DNA of 64,000 bases from [Clostridium] symbiosum (GCA_036419695.1 CP143946.1:3342001-3406000); one strand, 5' to 3'; shown: positions 51,256 to 60,735, numbered from the stretch's first letter. Translations and numbers: made by a program. The notes: a model not told the origin generated them from the letters alone.

Positions 51256-53718
51256 CTATCCGATTTCAGAACCGGGGCCCGAGGCTCCGCCGTGGCTGCC
51301 GGTATCCGAACCGGGGCCTGCCGGCGCCATTGTCTCCGGAGGAAGTGTCGGGGCTTCCGTAGGCGGTGTCACAGGCACTGCTTCGGTTGGCACTTCCACA
51401 GGCGGCTGCGTCGGCGCCACTGCCTGGGTCGGCGGCGGGGCCACAGCGCTGGTGCCCTTCTCCGTTCCGGCCAGATTATAGCAGATAACCGGAATTCCGG
51501 ACGATATATTTTCATAAATTTTCTTTGCCACGCTGTGGGGAAGGTTGATACAGCCGTGGGAACCGTTCGTCTTATAGATGGTACCGCCGAAGGTTCCGCG
51601 CCATGTGGCGTCATGCATGCCGATGCCTCCGTTAAAAGGCATCCAGTAATCAACCGGCGTCCTGTAATTCTCACCTTTCAGGACGGCGTTCCTCTGCTTG
51701 TAATTAAGCGGATACGTTCCGGCCGGCGTCCCCCATCCCCTTGAGAGATTCCCGGAAACAAAGTCGGAATCCACAACAAGGTTACCATCCTTATAGAAAT
51801 ACAGATGCTGGGCAGTCAGGTTGATCTCCACATAGGTATTGCCGTAGTCATTCTCTCCCCGGCTGGCGGCTTTTTGGGAATAAACAGGCTCCCTTTCCTG
51901 GCTCTGGCCGGACTGTAAGAGATTGACCAGCTCAGCCGTTTCCTCCGACTGGTTGATCTTCCAGCCGTAAGTGCCCCCTTTCACCTGAATCGTCTGGTCA
52001 TAGGAGGTTTTGAAATTCTTTGCTTTATTCGAAGTGTTATAAGCCGCAGCCAGTTCGGCCACGTATGCCGCCGCCTGTGCGGAATCGACGGTGATATTGC
52101 CTGCCTCATCCGTAATCAGCCACTCATGGGTTCTGTCCCCGTTTAACACCTCCGTTTTATCGCCAAATTTATATGTAATGGTCGTTGACACGAAACGGTT
52201 CATCGTGTCGACGCGCTCTTTGAGGGAGGCGTCATCCTGTTTTATCTCAGGTTCTTTGTAAGCTCCCGCTTCCTCAAGTGACAATGTGTCCTTTAAATTG
52301 ATAATGGCATCGGCCAGGCTGCTTTTCAGGACGTCTTCAAGGACAACCGTGCCCTCCGTCTCGGGGATGATGCTGTAGCCCTGTCCCGGGATATAATCGG
52401 ATACATACGCGTTTTCCGGCTCCTTTATAAGCACGGGATCCATGCACTCCAGTCCCTGTGCCGCCTGAGTGAGCGCTTCCTCATCGTATTCAATCATCGT
52501 GCTGATGGTATACTCGGCCGGGTTAAGCTGGTAGCTCAGCCAGGCATAGGGATTCTGTGTTGTGACGATCTGCTCCAGCGTGCCGTCAAACTTGGACTGA
52601 AGCCCGATTTCCTCCCCCGTGATCTGCTCCTCTTTTCCCTCACGCTCTTCGATTGTCAGGACATAATGATTGATACCGCTGGAAATCATCTCCTTCACTT
52701 CCGCTACGGTGCGGCCCGAGGCATCCAGGCCATTAATCCTGGTATTCGGGAAGAATACCCGCTTATACTTCTGCGCCATGCCTGCATAAATGCCGCCGCC
52801 TGCCAGAATTACCGCCGCCAGGGCACAGGCCGCGATTACCGCCGTCTTTTTCCCTTTTCCGCCCTTTTTACCGTCTCCGCCTCCAGCAGCAGCTGCTGCC
52901 TCCGCCTTTCCGGCTTCGGCTTTCAAGGAGCGTTTCGTCTCCTGCGGCGTCTGCTGTTTGTCATCGGCGCCCTTCTTCTCAGAACCCTTCTTACGGCTTC
53001 TGGCACGGCTCCGCCCCCTCCCGGTGCGTTCCTCCCGGTGGCCGTCTCCGCCCTGATAGCCGTATTCCCCGCCATTGTGCAGTGTGGCTGTGGCTGCCGT
53101 TTCCCCGGACGCTGTTTCCGGCGTCTCCTCTATGTCGGGTATTTCTGCCGTTTCCAGCGGTTTCCTTCTTTCTGGTGCTTTCGTTTTATCAAATACTTCC
53201 GCTGTAGCAGCAGCTTTCGTTTGCTCAGGCACTTCTACCGTATCGGACACTTCCGCTGTTTCAGGCTCTGTCTCTCTTCCAGACATTGCCTTTTTTTCAG
53301 GCTCTGCCTCTCTTTCAGACATTCCCCCTTTTTCAGGCTCTGTCTCTCTTTCAAACATTGCCTCCCTTTCAGGCATTTTCTCCATGCGTGGTCTTCTTGC
53401 CGTGTCCGGGATATTCATATCCGCTTCCAGCTTCGCCTCGGCCTCGCGTTTCTCTTCCAGCGCCGCCTGGAGGGCTGCTTCCGCTTCCCTCTTTGCTTCC
53501 AGGGCTGCCTGAAGTTTTGCCTCAGCCTTCAGCTTCTCCTCCAGCGCTGCCTGAAGCTGCATGTCGGCCTCAACTTCCATATCCTGCTCAATTACAGCTT
53601 CGCCGGGTACCAGTTCCCCCTGCGCTTCCTCTATCTCCATCATTGACCCATCAGCCCGGAAACCTGTATTCAGGCCGTCATTCTCCCTGTCTGCCGCGGT
53701 CTTTTTCATATCTGCCAT
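51256..53718 (-). CDS. L,D-transpeptidase (YkuD) with PG-binding domains and coiled-coil head
   Basis: 820 residues, cell-wall cross-linking enzyme. A cytoplasmic N-terminal region has three 14-residue repeats (56-97, like QAALEEKREAEAKL) predicted to coil, then shorter EREAxPEK-type repeats, a basic patch and one membrane helix (292-314). Outside are two peptidoglycan-binding (PG_binding_4-like) domains (about 330-600), a YkuD domain with NTYVEINLTAQHLYFYKDG and the catalytic SHGCINL (His721, Cys723), and a Pro/Thr/Glu-rich tail (about 750-800). Makes 3-3 cross-links in relatives. Followed after 71 bp by a lipoprotein gene. Confidence 0.88.
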   Translation of the reverse strand: MADMKKTAADRENDGLNTGFRADGSMMEIEEAQGELVPGEAVIEQDMEVEADMQLQAALEEKLKAEAKLQAALEAKREAEAALQAALEEKREAEAKLEADMNIPDTARRPRMEKMPEREAMFERETEPEKGGMSEREAEPEKKAMSGRETEPETAEVSDTVEVPEQTKAAATAEVFDKTKAPERRKPLETAEIPDIEETPETASGETAATATLHNGGEYGYQGGDGHREERTGRGRSRARSRKKGSEKKGADDKQQTPQETKRSLKAEAGKAEAAAAAGGGDGKKGGKGKKTAVIAACALAAVILAGGGIYAGMAQKYKRVFFPNTRINGLDASGRTVAEVKEMISSGINHYVLTIEEREGKEEQITGEEIGLQSKFDGTLEQIVTTQNPYAWLSYQLNPAEYTISTMIEYDEEALTQAAQGLECMDPVLIKEPENAYVSDYIPGQGYSIIPETEGTVVLEDVLKSSLADAIINLKDTLSLEEAGAYKEPEIKQDDASLKERVDTMNRFVSTTITYKFGDKTEVLNGDRTHEWLITDEAGNITVDSAQAAAYVAELAAAYNTSNKAKNFKTSYDQTIQVKGGTYGWKINQSEETAELVNLLQSGQSQEREPVYSQKAASRGENDYGNTYVEINLTAQHLYFYKDGNLVVDSDFVSGNLSRGWGTPAGTYPLNYKQRNAVLKGENYRTPVDYWMPFNGGIGMHDATWRGTFGGTIYKTNGSHGCINLPHSVAKKIYENISSGIPVICYNLAGTEKGTSAVAPPPTQAVAPTQPPVEVPTEAVPVTPPTEAPTLPPETMAPAGPGSDTGSHGGASGPGSEIG

Positions 53719-53882
53719 CTGACCTTATCTCCCTCTCTGATCCAAAAACTGTTAAATAAATTTTGACGGTGTCAGCCATTGTCTAATTGTATAGAAGAAA
53801 TTATCGGAAGTCAACTTACGAAAGTTTACCATTTTATTAAGGGAGGGGGTGTGAAAAACCCGGACGCGGAAGGCAGGGCGGG

Positions 53883-54119
53883 GCGGGGGACAGGAGTCCC
53901 TGGCGGGGCGTTGGGCGAGAGGAGGTGGCTCTTAGGCGCAGAAAGGCGGACGGCGCCGGGCGTAATTTGCTCATCAGGAGCAAATTACGGGACAACTGAG
54001 CTTGGAATTCATCAGGAATTCAAAGCGAAATTGTCCGGAACCCCGGTGCTGTCCGTCTTTCTGTGGCTTAGAGGCAGCCCTCGGAGCCCGCAGCCGCGCC
54101 AGGGACTCCTGTCCCCCGC
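53883..54119 (+). repeat. 237-bp fold-back element, copy 1
   Basis: Ends are perfect 23-bp inverted arms (GCGGGGGACAGGAGTCCCTG + GCG and complement). Inside, CAGAAAGGCGGAC pairs with GTCCGTCTTTCTG across the element. The tip carries an 11-bp hairpin GTAATTTGCTC-ATCAG-GAGCAAATTAC and a stem GGACAA/TTGTCC enclosing a second hairpin GAATTC-ATCAG-GAATTC. One base differs from copy 2, and in copy 2 that base (A) restores a pair. The left flank GTGTGAAAAACCCGGACGCG resembles E-family outer ends. Confidence 0.85.
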
Positions 54120-54348
54120 CCCGCCCTGACTCCCGCTATTTGCCCTCTTTTTCATGGGGAGGGGGGATCGTCGTTGGAGTTGAAGATATGGCATGAAAAG
54201 GTGTAAAAGACTAAAAACATATGGTTATCAAGTTGACAAACTAATCTCCGAAACCATAGCCACCATACTCCCCCACTCACTCCATCCCCGCCATAAAAAA
54301 TTTTGGGCTGTCACGAATGGTGGATACTGTCGATCCATTTCCTGCGGA

Positions 54349-54585
54349 GCGGGGGACAGGAGTCCCTGGCGGGGCGTTGGGCGAGAGGAGGTGGCTCTTA
54401 GGCGCAGAAAGACGGACGGCGCCGGGCGTAATTTGCTCATCAGGAGCAAATTACGGGACAACTGAGCTTGGAATTCATCAGGAATTCAAAGCGAAATTGT
54501 CCGGAACCCCGGTGCTGTCCGTCTTTCTGTGGCTTAGAGGCAGCCCTCGGAGCCCGCAGCCGCGCCAGGGACTCCTGTCCCCCGC
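54349..54585 (+). repeat. 237-bp fold-back element, copy 2
   Basis: Identical to the copy at 53883-54119 except one position, in the same orientation, starting 466 bp later. It begins 57 bp after the dnaJ stop codon on the minus strand, so the heat-shock transcript would run into a very stable hairpin. The 229-bp spacer 54120-54348 and the gap 53719-53882 show no gene. Confidence 0.85.
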
Positions 54586-54641
54586 TCTGCCCGCGATCCC
54601 GTCGCCTCAGTATCCACTATCTTAATCAGCAAAACAATTCT

Positions 54642-55784
54642 TTATTTAAACAGCCCTTTTTTCTTCGGCTTCTCCCCATCCGGCGTCACGCCGTTCATGG
54701 CGTCGTCGAACCGTTTAAGAGCCTCTTTCTGGGCCTCGTTCATTCTCTCCGGAACCTGCACGACTAAGGTTACGAAATGATCTCCCCTGATATTTCTGTT
54801 TCTCAGGGATGGCACGCCTTTTCCTTTTAAGCGCACCTTGGTATCTGTCTGGGTACCCGATTTTACCTCGTACTCCACTTCTCCGTCCACGGTTTTGATT
54901 CGGATCGGACCGCCTAAGGCCGCTTTTGCGAAGGAGATCGGTACGGTGGAAAAGATGCTTGTATCCTGACGCTTGAAAATCGGATGCGGGGATACGATTA
55001 CTTCTACCAGCAGATCGCCTCTCTCGCCGCCGTTGATACCCGGCTCACCATTGCCGCGGTCGCGCAGGCTCTGGCCGTTGTCAATACCGGCCGGGATGGT
55101 AACTTTGATTTTCTTTCTCTTTGTAACAAAGCCGGTGCCGTAACAGTCCGGACATTTCTCTTTGATGATTTTTCCCGTTCCACCGCAGTCAGGACATGTC
55201 TGGACATTCTGAATCTGTCCGAAGAAGGACTGCTGCGTGTACATGATCTTTCCTTTCCCGTTACATTTTGCACATGCCTGCGGCTGGGTTCCCGGTTTGG
55301 CTCCTGTACCGTGACATTTGTCACAGACTTCCTTGAGGTTTAAATCCAGCTCCTTTTCACAGCCGAAAATCGCTTCCTCAAAGGTGATGCGCACGCTGGT
55401 GCGCACGTTGGCTCCCCGCATCGGGCCGTTGCTGCTGCCGCGGCTGCTTCTTCCGCCGCCGAATAAATCGCCGAAGATATCGCCGAAAATATCGCCCATA
55501 TCCGCGCCGTTAAAATCAAAGCCGCCGAAGCCGCCGGCTCCGCCTGCCCCTCCGTCGAACGCCGCATGGCCAAACTGGTCATACTGTCTTCTTTTCTCCG
55601 GATCACTTAATACGCTGTAGGCCTCCGATGCCTCTTTAAATTTGTCTGCCGCAGCCTGATCGCCCGGATTTGCATCGGGATGGTACTTTTTAGCCAGTGC
55701 TCTGTATGCTTTCTTAAGGGCTGCGTCATCGGCATCCCTGGACACGCCTAAGACTTCATAGTAATCTCTCTTACTCTCTGCCAT
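54642..55784 (-). CDS. dnaJ: Chaperone protein DnaJ
   Basis: 380 residues from the ATG at 55784 (17 upstream codons ignored). J domain (1-70) with KKYHPD, a Gly/Phe-rich linker, a zinc-finger domain with four CxxCxGxG-type repeats (CDKCHGTGAKPG, CAKCNGKGKIMY, CPDCGGTGKII, CPDCYGTGFVT) and the C-terminal substrate-binding domain. Stimulates the DnaK ATPase. Last gene of the hrcA operon. Confidence 0.98.
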   Translation of the reverse strand: MAESKRDYYEVLGVSRDADDAALKKAYRALAKKYHPDANPGDQAAADKFKEASEAYSVLSDPEKRRQYDQFGHAAFDGGAGGAGGFGGFDFNGADMGDIFGDIFGDLFGGGRSSRGSSNGPMRGANVRTSVRITFEEAIFGCEKELDLNLKEVCDKCHGTGAKPGTQPQACAKCNGKGKIMYTQQSFFGQIQNVQTCPDCGGTGKIIKEKCPDCYGTGFVTKRKKIKVTIPAGIDNGQSLRDRGNGEPGINGGERGDLLVEVIVSPHPIFKRQDTSIFSTVPISFAKAALGGPIRIKTVDGEVEYEVKSGTQTDTKVRLKGKGVPSLRNRNIRGDHFVTLVVQVPERMNEAQKEALKRFDDAMNGVTPDGEKPKKKGLFK

Positions 55785-55815
55785 GTCAAGTCTTCCTCTC
55801 CTAAACACCCGTAAA

Positions 55816-55840
55816 GGGGCTTGGGCTCTGCCCAATCCCC
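55816..55840 (-). promoter_or_regulatory. Hairpin between dnaK and dnaJ
   Basis: GGGG-A-TTGGGC / GCCCAA-G-CCCC stem with a 3-base loop, framed by AACAC / GTGTT. The T tail is short (TTTACG). Probably an attenuator or processing site lowering dnaJ relative to dnaK. Confidence 0.4.
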
Positions 55841-55884
55841 GCTACGTGTTTTTTATCATTACTGTCAGCTTATCAGAAATTATA

Positions 55885-57750
55885 TTACACTTCTTTGAAG
55901 TCTCCGTCAACTACATTGTCATCATGCGGTGCGCCTGCGCCCATATCCGGACCTGCCTGTGGGCCGCCCTGTGCTCCTGCAGCTCCCTGTGCCTGCTCGT
56001 AAACCTTTGTGAACAGAGCCTGTGCACTTGCCATCAGTTTCTCTTTGCCTGCTTTAATCTCTTCCACCTGGGCATCTGTCATCTGATCAACCGGGGCTTT
56101 GTTGATAACTTCTTTCAGGGCATTTAAGTCAGCCTCTACGGCTGCTTTGTCGTTTGCATCAATCTTATCGCCAACCTCTTCCAGGGCTTTCTCTGTCTGG
56201 AATACCATGGAATCGGCGTCGTTTCTCGCGTCAATTGCCTCTTTTCTCTTCTTATCCTGTGCCTCATACTCGGCTGCTTCTTTTACCGCTTTGTCGATAT
56301 CGGAATCAGACATGTTGGAGCCGGATGTGATTGTAATATGCTGCTCTTTTCCTGTTCCCAGGTCTTTTGCAGATACGTTAACAATGCCGTTGGCATCGAT
56401 ATCAAAGGTAACTTCGATCTGCGGAACGCCTCTTCTTGCAGGAAGAATGCCGTCCAGACGGAAGGTTCCCAGTGTCTTGTTGTCTTTTGCGAACTGTCTC
56501 TCACCCTGTACTACATGGATGTCTACCGCTGTCTGGTTATCAGCCGCCGTGGAGAAAATCTGGCTCTTCTTTGTAGGAATCGTCGTATTTCTCTCAATCA
56601 GTCTTGTTGCGACTCCGCCCATTGTCTCAATGGAGAGGGAAAGTGGGGTTACATCCAGAAGGAGGATATCTCCTGCGCCTGCATCTCCGGCCAGCTTGCC
56701 GCCCTGGATAGCCGCACCAATGGCAACGCACTCATCCGGGTTTAAGGACTTGCTCGGCTCGTGGCCTGTCAGCTGTTTTACTTTTTCCTGTGCGGAAAGC
56801 ATACGCGTGGAACCGCCTACCAGAAGAACCTTGCCCAGCTCGGATGCCGTGATTCCCGCATCTTTTAATGCGTTCTGTACCGGGATTGCCGTTCTTTCAA
56901 TTAAATCTCTTGTCAGTTCGTCGAATTTAGCCCTTGTCAGGTTCATATCAAGATGTTTCGGGCCTTCGCTTGTAGCCGTGATGAACGGAAGGTTGATGTT
57001 GGTTGTCGTTGCGGAAGAAAGTTCCTTTTTCGCCTTCTCAGCCGCTTCTTTCAGTCTCTGGAGCGCCATCTTGTCTGCCGACAGGTCTACTCCCTCTGTT
57101 TTTTTGAATTCATCAATCAGCCACTGTGTCACTCTGTTATCAAAATCATCACCGCCCAGGCGTGTATCACCATTGGTGGCAAGTACTTCGATAACGCCGT
57201 CGCCGATTTCGATGATGGAAACATCGAATGTACCGCCGCCCAGGTCATATACCATGATCTTCTGCTCTTTTTCATTGTCCAGGCCGTATGCCAGGGCTGC
57301 CGCTGTCGGCTCGTTGATGATACGTTTTACATCCAGACCGGCGATCTTACCTGCATCTTTCGTTGCCTGACGCTGGGCATCGTTAAAATATGCCGGAACC
57401 GTGATAACTGCTTCCGTTACTTTTTCTCCCAGATAAGCTTCTGCGTCTGCTTTCAGCTTCTGGAGAATCATTGCAGAGATTTCCTGCGGTGTATATTTCT
57501 TGTCATCGATCGATACCTTGTAGTCGGTACCTACATGTCTTTTAATAGAAGAGATGGTCTTCTCGGCGTTAGTAACCGCCTGACGTTTTGCTGGCTCACC
57601 TACCAGTCTCTCACCTGTCTTTGTGAATGCCACTACGGACGGGGTTGTTCTTACGCCTTCTGTATTGGCGATAACAACCGGTTTACCGCCTTCCATTACT
57701 GCTACACAGCTATTTGTTGTACCTAAGTCAATACCGATAATCTTGCTCAT
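55885..57750 (-). CDS. dnaK: Chaperone protein DnaK (Hsp70)
   Basis: 621 residues. Nucleotide-binding domain with IIGIDLGTTNSCVAV (phosphate 1), VYDLGGGTFDVSII and LLVGGSTRM, lacking the ~20-residue insertion of Gram-negative forms as expected in Gram-positives; substrate-binding domain (about 365-490, LLLDVTPLSLSIETMGGV) and an acidic Gly/Ala-rich tail ending in VVDGDFKEV. Protein folding with GrpE and DnaJ. Confidence 0.99.
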   Translation of the reverse strand: MSKIIGIDLGTTNSCVAVMEGGKPVVIANTEGVRTTPSVVAFTKTGERLVGEPAKRQAVTNAEKTISSIKRHVGTDYKVSIDDKKYTPQEISAMILQKLKADAEAYLGEKVTEAVITVPAYFNDAQRQATKDAGKIAGLDVKRIINEPTAAALAYGLDNEKEQKIMVYDLGGGTFDVSIIEIGDGVIEVLATNGDTRLGGDDFDNRVTQWLIDEFKKTEGVDLSADKMALQRLKEAAEKAKKELSSATTTNINLPFITATSEGPKHLDMNLTRAKFDELTRDLIERTAIPVQNALKDAGITASELGKVLLVGGSTRMLSAQEKVKQLTGHEPSKSLNPDECVAIGAAIQGGKLAGDAGAGDILLLDVTPLSLSIETMGGVATRLIERNTTIPTKKSQIFSTAADNQTAVDIHVVQGERQFAKDNKTLGTFRLDGILPARRGVPQIEVTFDIDANGIVNVSAKDLGTGKEQHITITSGSNMSDSDIDKAVKEAAEYEAQDKKRKEAIDARNDADSMVFQTEKALEEVGDKIDANDKAAVEADLNALKEVINKAPVDQMTDAQVEEIKAGKEKLMASAQALFTKVYEQAQGAAGAQGGPQAGPDMGAGAPHDDNVVDGDFKEV

Positions 57751-57855
57751 AGTTTTTTCCTCCTGAAAATTGTCTTTTAAATTTTATTTACTATTATCCG
57801 TTATTACCCTGTTTCCTGTTTTTTAACTCTGATTGCATTTTAACGTTACTGCTTT

Positions 57856-58500
57856 TTAGTTCGCCACTTTTACCATGCTGTGTCTTACCACACTTTCGCG
57901 GTAGAGATAACCTTTCTGGAATTCCTCGGTGATTTCATTCTCCCCGTAGTTTTCATCGTCCACGTGCATAACCGCATTGTGGAAATTCGGGTCAAACGGC
58001 TGACCTACGGCTTCGATTGGTTTTACCCCTGCCTCTTCCAGTGTTTTTAATAGCTGCTTATATATCATATCCATTCCCTCGGCGAATGCTGTCTTCGTCT
58101 CCGCCTCCGGTATGGCTGCAAGCCCTCTCTCGAAATTGTCTACTACCGGGAGGATTCGTTCCACAATATCCTTTGCCCCGATTTCATACATGGCCGCTTT
58201 TTCTTTCTCCGTTCTCTTACGGAAATTATCAAACTCCGCCATCGTACGCTTCAGGCGGTCGGTCAGATCCTCGATCTGCTCATCCTTCTTGTCTTTCTTT
58301 TTGGAGAAAAAACCTTTCTTCTCCGTATTCTTTTCTTTGGCGCTCTCTTCCGCCTCCGCCGTCTCACAGTCTTCCTGTGCGCCGGCGCTCTGGGCTTCCA
58401 CCGTCTCCCTGCCGTTCTCGTCGGCCGCTTTTACTTCTATTTCTTCTGCGGCTTCATTCTTTTCTATATCTTTCATCTCTTCGCTCACTTCGCAACTCAC
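57856..58500 (-). CDS. grpE: Nucleotide exchange factor GrpE
   Basis: 214 residues from a GTG at 58500 whose GTGA overlaps the hrcA stop, suggesting coupling; an ATG at 58476 is an alternative start. The first 80 residues are acidic and low-complexity, then comes a coiled coil (KDEQIEDLTDRLKRTMAEFD, about 88-130) and the beta-wing head ending in GYLYRESVVRHSMVKV, the family signature. Releases ADP from DnaK. Confidence 0.96.
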   Translation of the reverse strand: MSCEVSEEMKDIEKNEAAEEIEVKAADENGRETVEAQSAGAQEDCETAEAEESAKEKNTEKKGFFSKKKDKKDEQIEDLTDRLKRTMAEFDNFRKRTEKEKAAMYEIGAKDIVERILPVVDNFERGLAAIPEAETKTAFAEGMDMIYKQLLKTLEEAGVKPIEAVGQPFDPNFHNAVMHVDDENYGENEITEEFQKGYLYRESVVRHSMVKVAN

Positions 58501-59540
58501 CTTTCTTCATTTTTAAAAGTATCTTCCAACTGGTTCATCAGCGATCGAAGGGTAGATACCACTTTTTCGTAGTCCATCCGTTTCGGCCCGATGATGCCGA
58601 TTGTTCCGCGGAGTCCGTCTCCCAGAACGTAATTGGCCGTCACAACGCTGCAGTCCTGCATGGACTGGACCGGGGTCTCATTGCCGATATACACCTGAAT
58701 CTCGTTCTTCCCGCCGTCGTCCTCCGAATCCGTAAAAAGGTTTTTCAGAAGTTCCTTCTGTTCCAGCGTACTGATTAACTGGCTGGCCTTCTGGCCGTCG
58801 CTCAGTTCCGGGTACTTGAAAATGTTCGTCGTACCCTCGGTGTATATCTGAAGATCCTCCTCGTTGGCCCTGATTGCATCGGCAACCTCATTTAACACGA
58901 GATCCACCACCTGGCGCCTGTCTCCGGCCTGTTCCTTCATCTTGCTGATGACATCGAGGTTAATCTGCTCGATGGTCAGTCCGTTGAGGCTGTTGTTCAG
59001 CAAAATATTCAAGTTTAAAATATCGTCGTCATTCAGTTCAGCATCCAGGCGGACAATGGAGTTCTTAATGATGTTGCCCTCCAGAACCGTCACTATCAGA
59101 AGTTTTCCTGCTTCCACCCTGGAAAGCTGTATAAATTTAAGTTTCGTGTGATGATACTGGGGACCGCTTATCATCGTCGCGTAGTTCGTATTCACCGCCA
59201 GAAGCTTCGCAAGCTGCTTTAACAGAAGCTCCACTCTGTCCACGCGCTGGATAACCAGTTCCTGCATCTCAGTAACTTCATTTTCCTTCTCCTTCATCAA
59301 CTGGTCTACGTAGAACCTGTAGCCCTTGTCTGAAGGTATCCGGCCCGCCGAAGTATGGGGCTGGACAATGAATCCCAGTTCTTCCAAATCCGACATCTCG
59401 TTCCTTATGGTCGCCGAGCTTAACTGCAGGTCGGAATATTTGGAAATCGTCCTGGAACCTACCGGCTCCCCCGTTTCCAGATAGGTCTGGATTATTGCTT
59501 TCAATATCTTAACCTTTCTTTCATCCAGTTCCATCTGCAT
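58497..59540 (-). CDS. hrcA: Heat-inducible transcription repressor HrcA
   Basis: 347 residues from the ATG at 59540 (after AAAGGA); an ATG 21 bases further upstream is also in frame. Winged helix DERKVKILKAIIQTYLETGE, VGSRTISKY, LSSATIRNEMSDLEELGFI and PHTSAGRIPSDKGYR, then the dimerisation and inserted domains. Binds CIRCE and represses its own operon until heat stress lowers GroEL availability. First gene of hrcA-grpE-dnaK-dnaJ. Confidence 0.98.
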   Translation of the reverse strand: MQMELDERKVKILKAIIQTYLETGEPVGSRTISKYSDLQLSSATIRNEMSDLEELGFIVQPHTSAGRIPSDKGYRFYVDQLMKEKENEVTEMQELVIQRVDRVELLLKQLAKLLAVNTNYATMISGPQYHHTKLKFIQLSRVEAGKLLIVTVLEGNIIKNSIVRLDAELNDDDILNLNILLNNSLNGLTIEQINLDVISKMKEQAGDRRQVVDLVLNEVADAIRANEEDLQIYTEGTTNIFKYPELSDGQKASQLISTLEQKELLKNLFTDSEDDGGKNEIQVYIGNETPVQSMQDCSVVTANYVLGDGLRGTIGIIGPKRMDYEKVVSTLRSLMNQLEDTFKNEER

Positions 59541-59592
59541 ACATCCTTTCTCAGTTTCCATCTTCCCGGAAGGAAGTCTGGATTTTCATTTA

Positions 59593-59619
59593 TTAGCACT
59601 CAACCTATGAGAGTGCTAA
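59593..59619. promoter_or_regulatory. CIRCE operator
   Basis: TTAGCACTC-N9-GAGTGCTAA, a perfect match to the HrcA operator, between the hrcA promoter and its start codon. Confidence 0.98.
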
Positions 59620-59633
59620 CATCTACAATTGAT

Positions 59634-59662
59634 ACTATATTACTTCACCCTCTTTTTGTCAA
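59634..59662 (-). promoter_or_regulatory. Sigma-A promoter of the hrcA operon
   Basis: TTGACA and TATAGT with 17-bp spacing on the minus strand, with CIRCE covering the start of the transcript. Confidence 0.9.
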
Positions 59663-59860
59663 CCCGTTTTTCTATATTTTTTTGAATTTTATTCATTTTT
59701 TATTTTTCCCGGCTTTTTCATGCCCCGCCCGCATTTTCTCTACCATATAAAGTGTAAAACGGGCCTCACGCTCCCAAGTATTTGTTCTTTCTATTGTCAC
59801 AAAATGATGTAAAAAAAGCCTTTTTATCAAGCTCTTTACGGTCTCAAAACGCTGTTCATC

Positions 59861-59888
59861 TTGACTTTTAATAATTTTGTAATATAAT
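59861..59888 (+). promoter_or_regulatory. Promoter of the first 3D-domain gene
   Basis: TTGACT and TATAAT with 16-bp spacing, about 50 bases before the ATG at 59947. The stretch 59663-59860 shows no gene. Confidence 0.75.
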
Positions 59889-59946
59889 AATAATACATCA
59901 TAATATTTGTGAAAAACAAAATACAAACCGGATTGCGAGGAAAATC

Positions 59947-60735
59947 ATGATAACAAGATTACGCCATGGATTTGCCGTAGCAGCATTGTCCATCGTCTGT
60001 ATGCTTATGGGTGTGTTTACATCTTTCGCCGCCAATTCAAACGGCGAGCTGGATCCGATTAACGGTTCCGTCATAAGCGGATGGGCAGTTGATACCGATA
60101 ATCCTGACAAAAGTGCATCAGTGGTTCTCTATGTCTACACAGACGGAACGACCGAGGCAAAGGAACTTGCCAGAGTGACAGCAGACCAATACCGTAGTGA
60201 TTTAAAAGACAGCCTGGGGAACGGCAATCACGCATTTTCTTACACTGTAAATTGGGACAGCCTGGAGGGATCCTCCTTTATTATAGAAGGATACGTTGAA
60301 ACCGCTTCGGGAAAGAACCGAATTTACGGTTCTCCCCAGTACAGTAAGAAAGAAACGGCAAAGGCCGATGTGAAGTCAGCCTCTAACGGCCCGGCAGGAG
60401 ATAACGGTACTCCGGCTCCGGCTTCATCTGCAAAGGGGACGAAAGGAGCTTACCTCGGTAAATTCCAGACGACTGCATATTGCAACTGTTCCCAGTGCTG
60501 CTCGGGAGGCCACAAGCTGACCTATTCGGGAACCGTCCCGACGGCAAACCATACTATCTCGGCAGACATCAACCGTTATCCCATCGGCACAAAGCTGATG
60601 ATTGGAGATACCGTCTACACGGTGGAGGACATTGGAACTAACGTGGTCGACAACAAACTTGACATCTACTTTGACACACACCAGCAGGCTTTGGACTACG
60701 GACTGAAAACTGTTGACGTGTATGCGGTAGACTAA
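59947..60735 (+). CDS. Secreted 3D-domain protein, paralogue 1
   Basis: 262 residues. Signal peptide (about 1-29, ending SFAA), an N-terminal domain (about 32-135, starting NGELDPINGSVISGWAVDTD) shared with the gene at 62627, a Ala/Ser/Pro linker, and a C-terminal 3D domain (about 170-262) with Asp228, Asp239 and Asp243, related to the catalytic domain of lytic transglycosylase MltA and the resuscitation-type YabE/YocH proteins. Probably cleaves or binds peptidoglycan. The CNCSQCC stretch gives extra cysteines. Confidence 0.85.
   Translation: MITRLRHGFAVAALSIVCMLMGVFTSFAANSNGELDPINGSVISGWAVDTDNPDKSASVVLYVYTDGTTEAKELARVTADQYRSDLKDSLGNGNHAFSYTVNWDSLEGSSFIIEGYVETASGKNRIYGSPQYSKKETAKADVKSASNGPAGDNGTPAPASSAKGTKGAYLGKFQTTAYCNCSQCCSGGHKLTYSGTVPTANHTISADINRYPIGTKLMIGDTVYTVEDIGTNVVDNKLDIYFDTHQQALDYGLKTVDVYAVD

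Noticed and set aside
52666..53646. 326-codon open frame on the plus strand
   Set aside because: Antisense shadow of the repetitive L,D-transpeptidase head; Phe/Arg/Cys-rich composition without any domain.
53883..54585. Insertion sequence or transposon
   Set aside because: No transposase gene, no target-site duplication recognised; described as fold-back repeats instead.
59693..59926. 77-codon minus-strand frame between hrcA and the 3D-domain gene
   Set aside because: It overlaps the plus-strand promoter at 59861-59888, has no ribosome site and an unusual composition.
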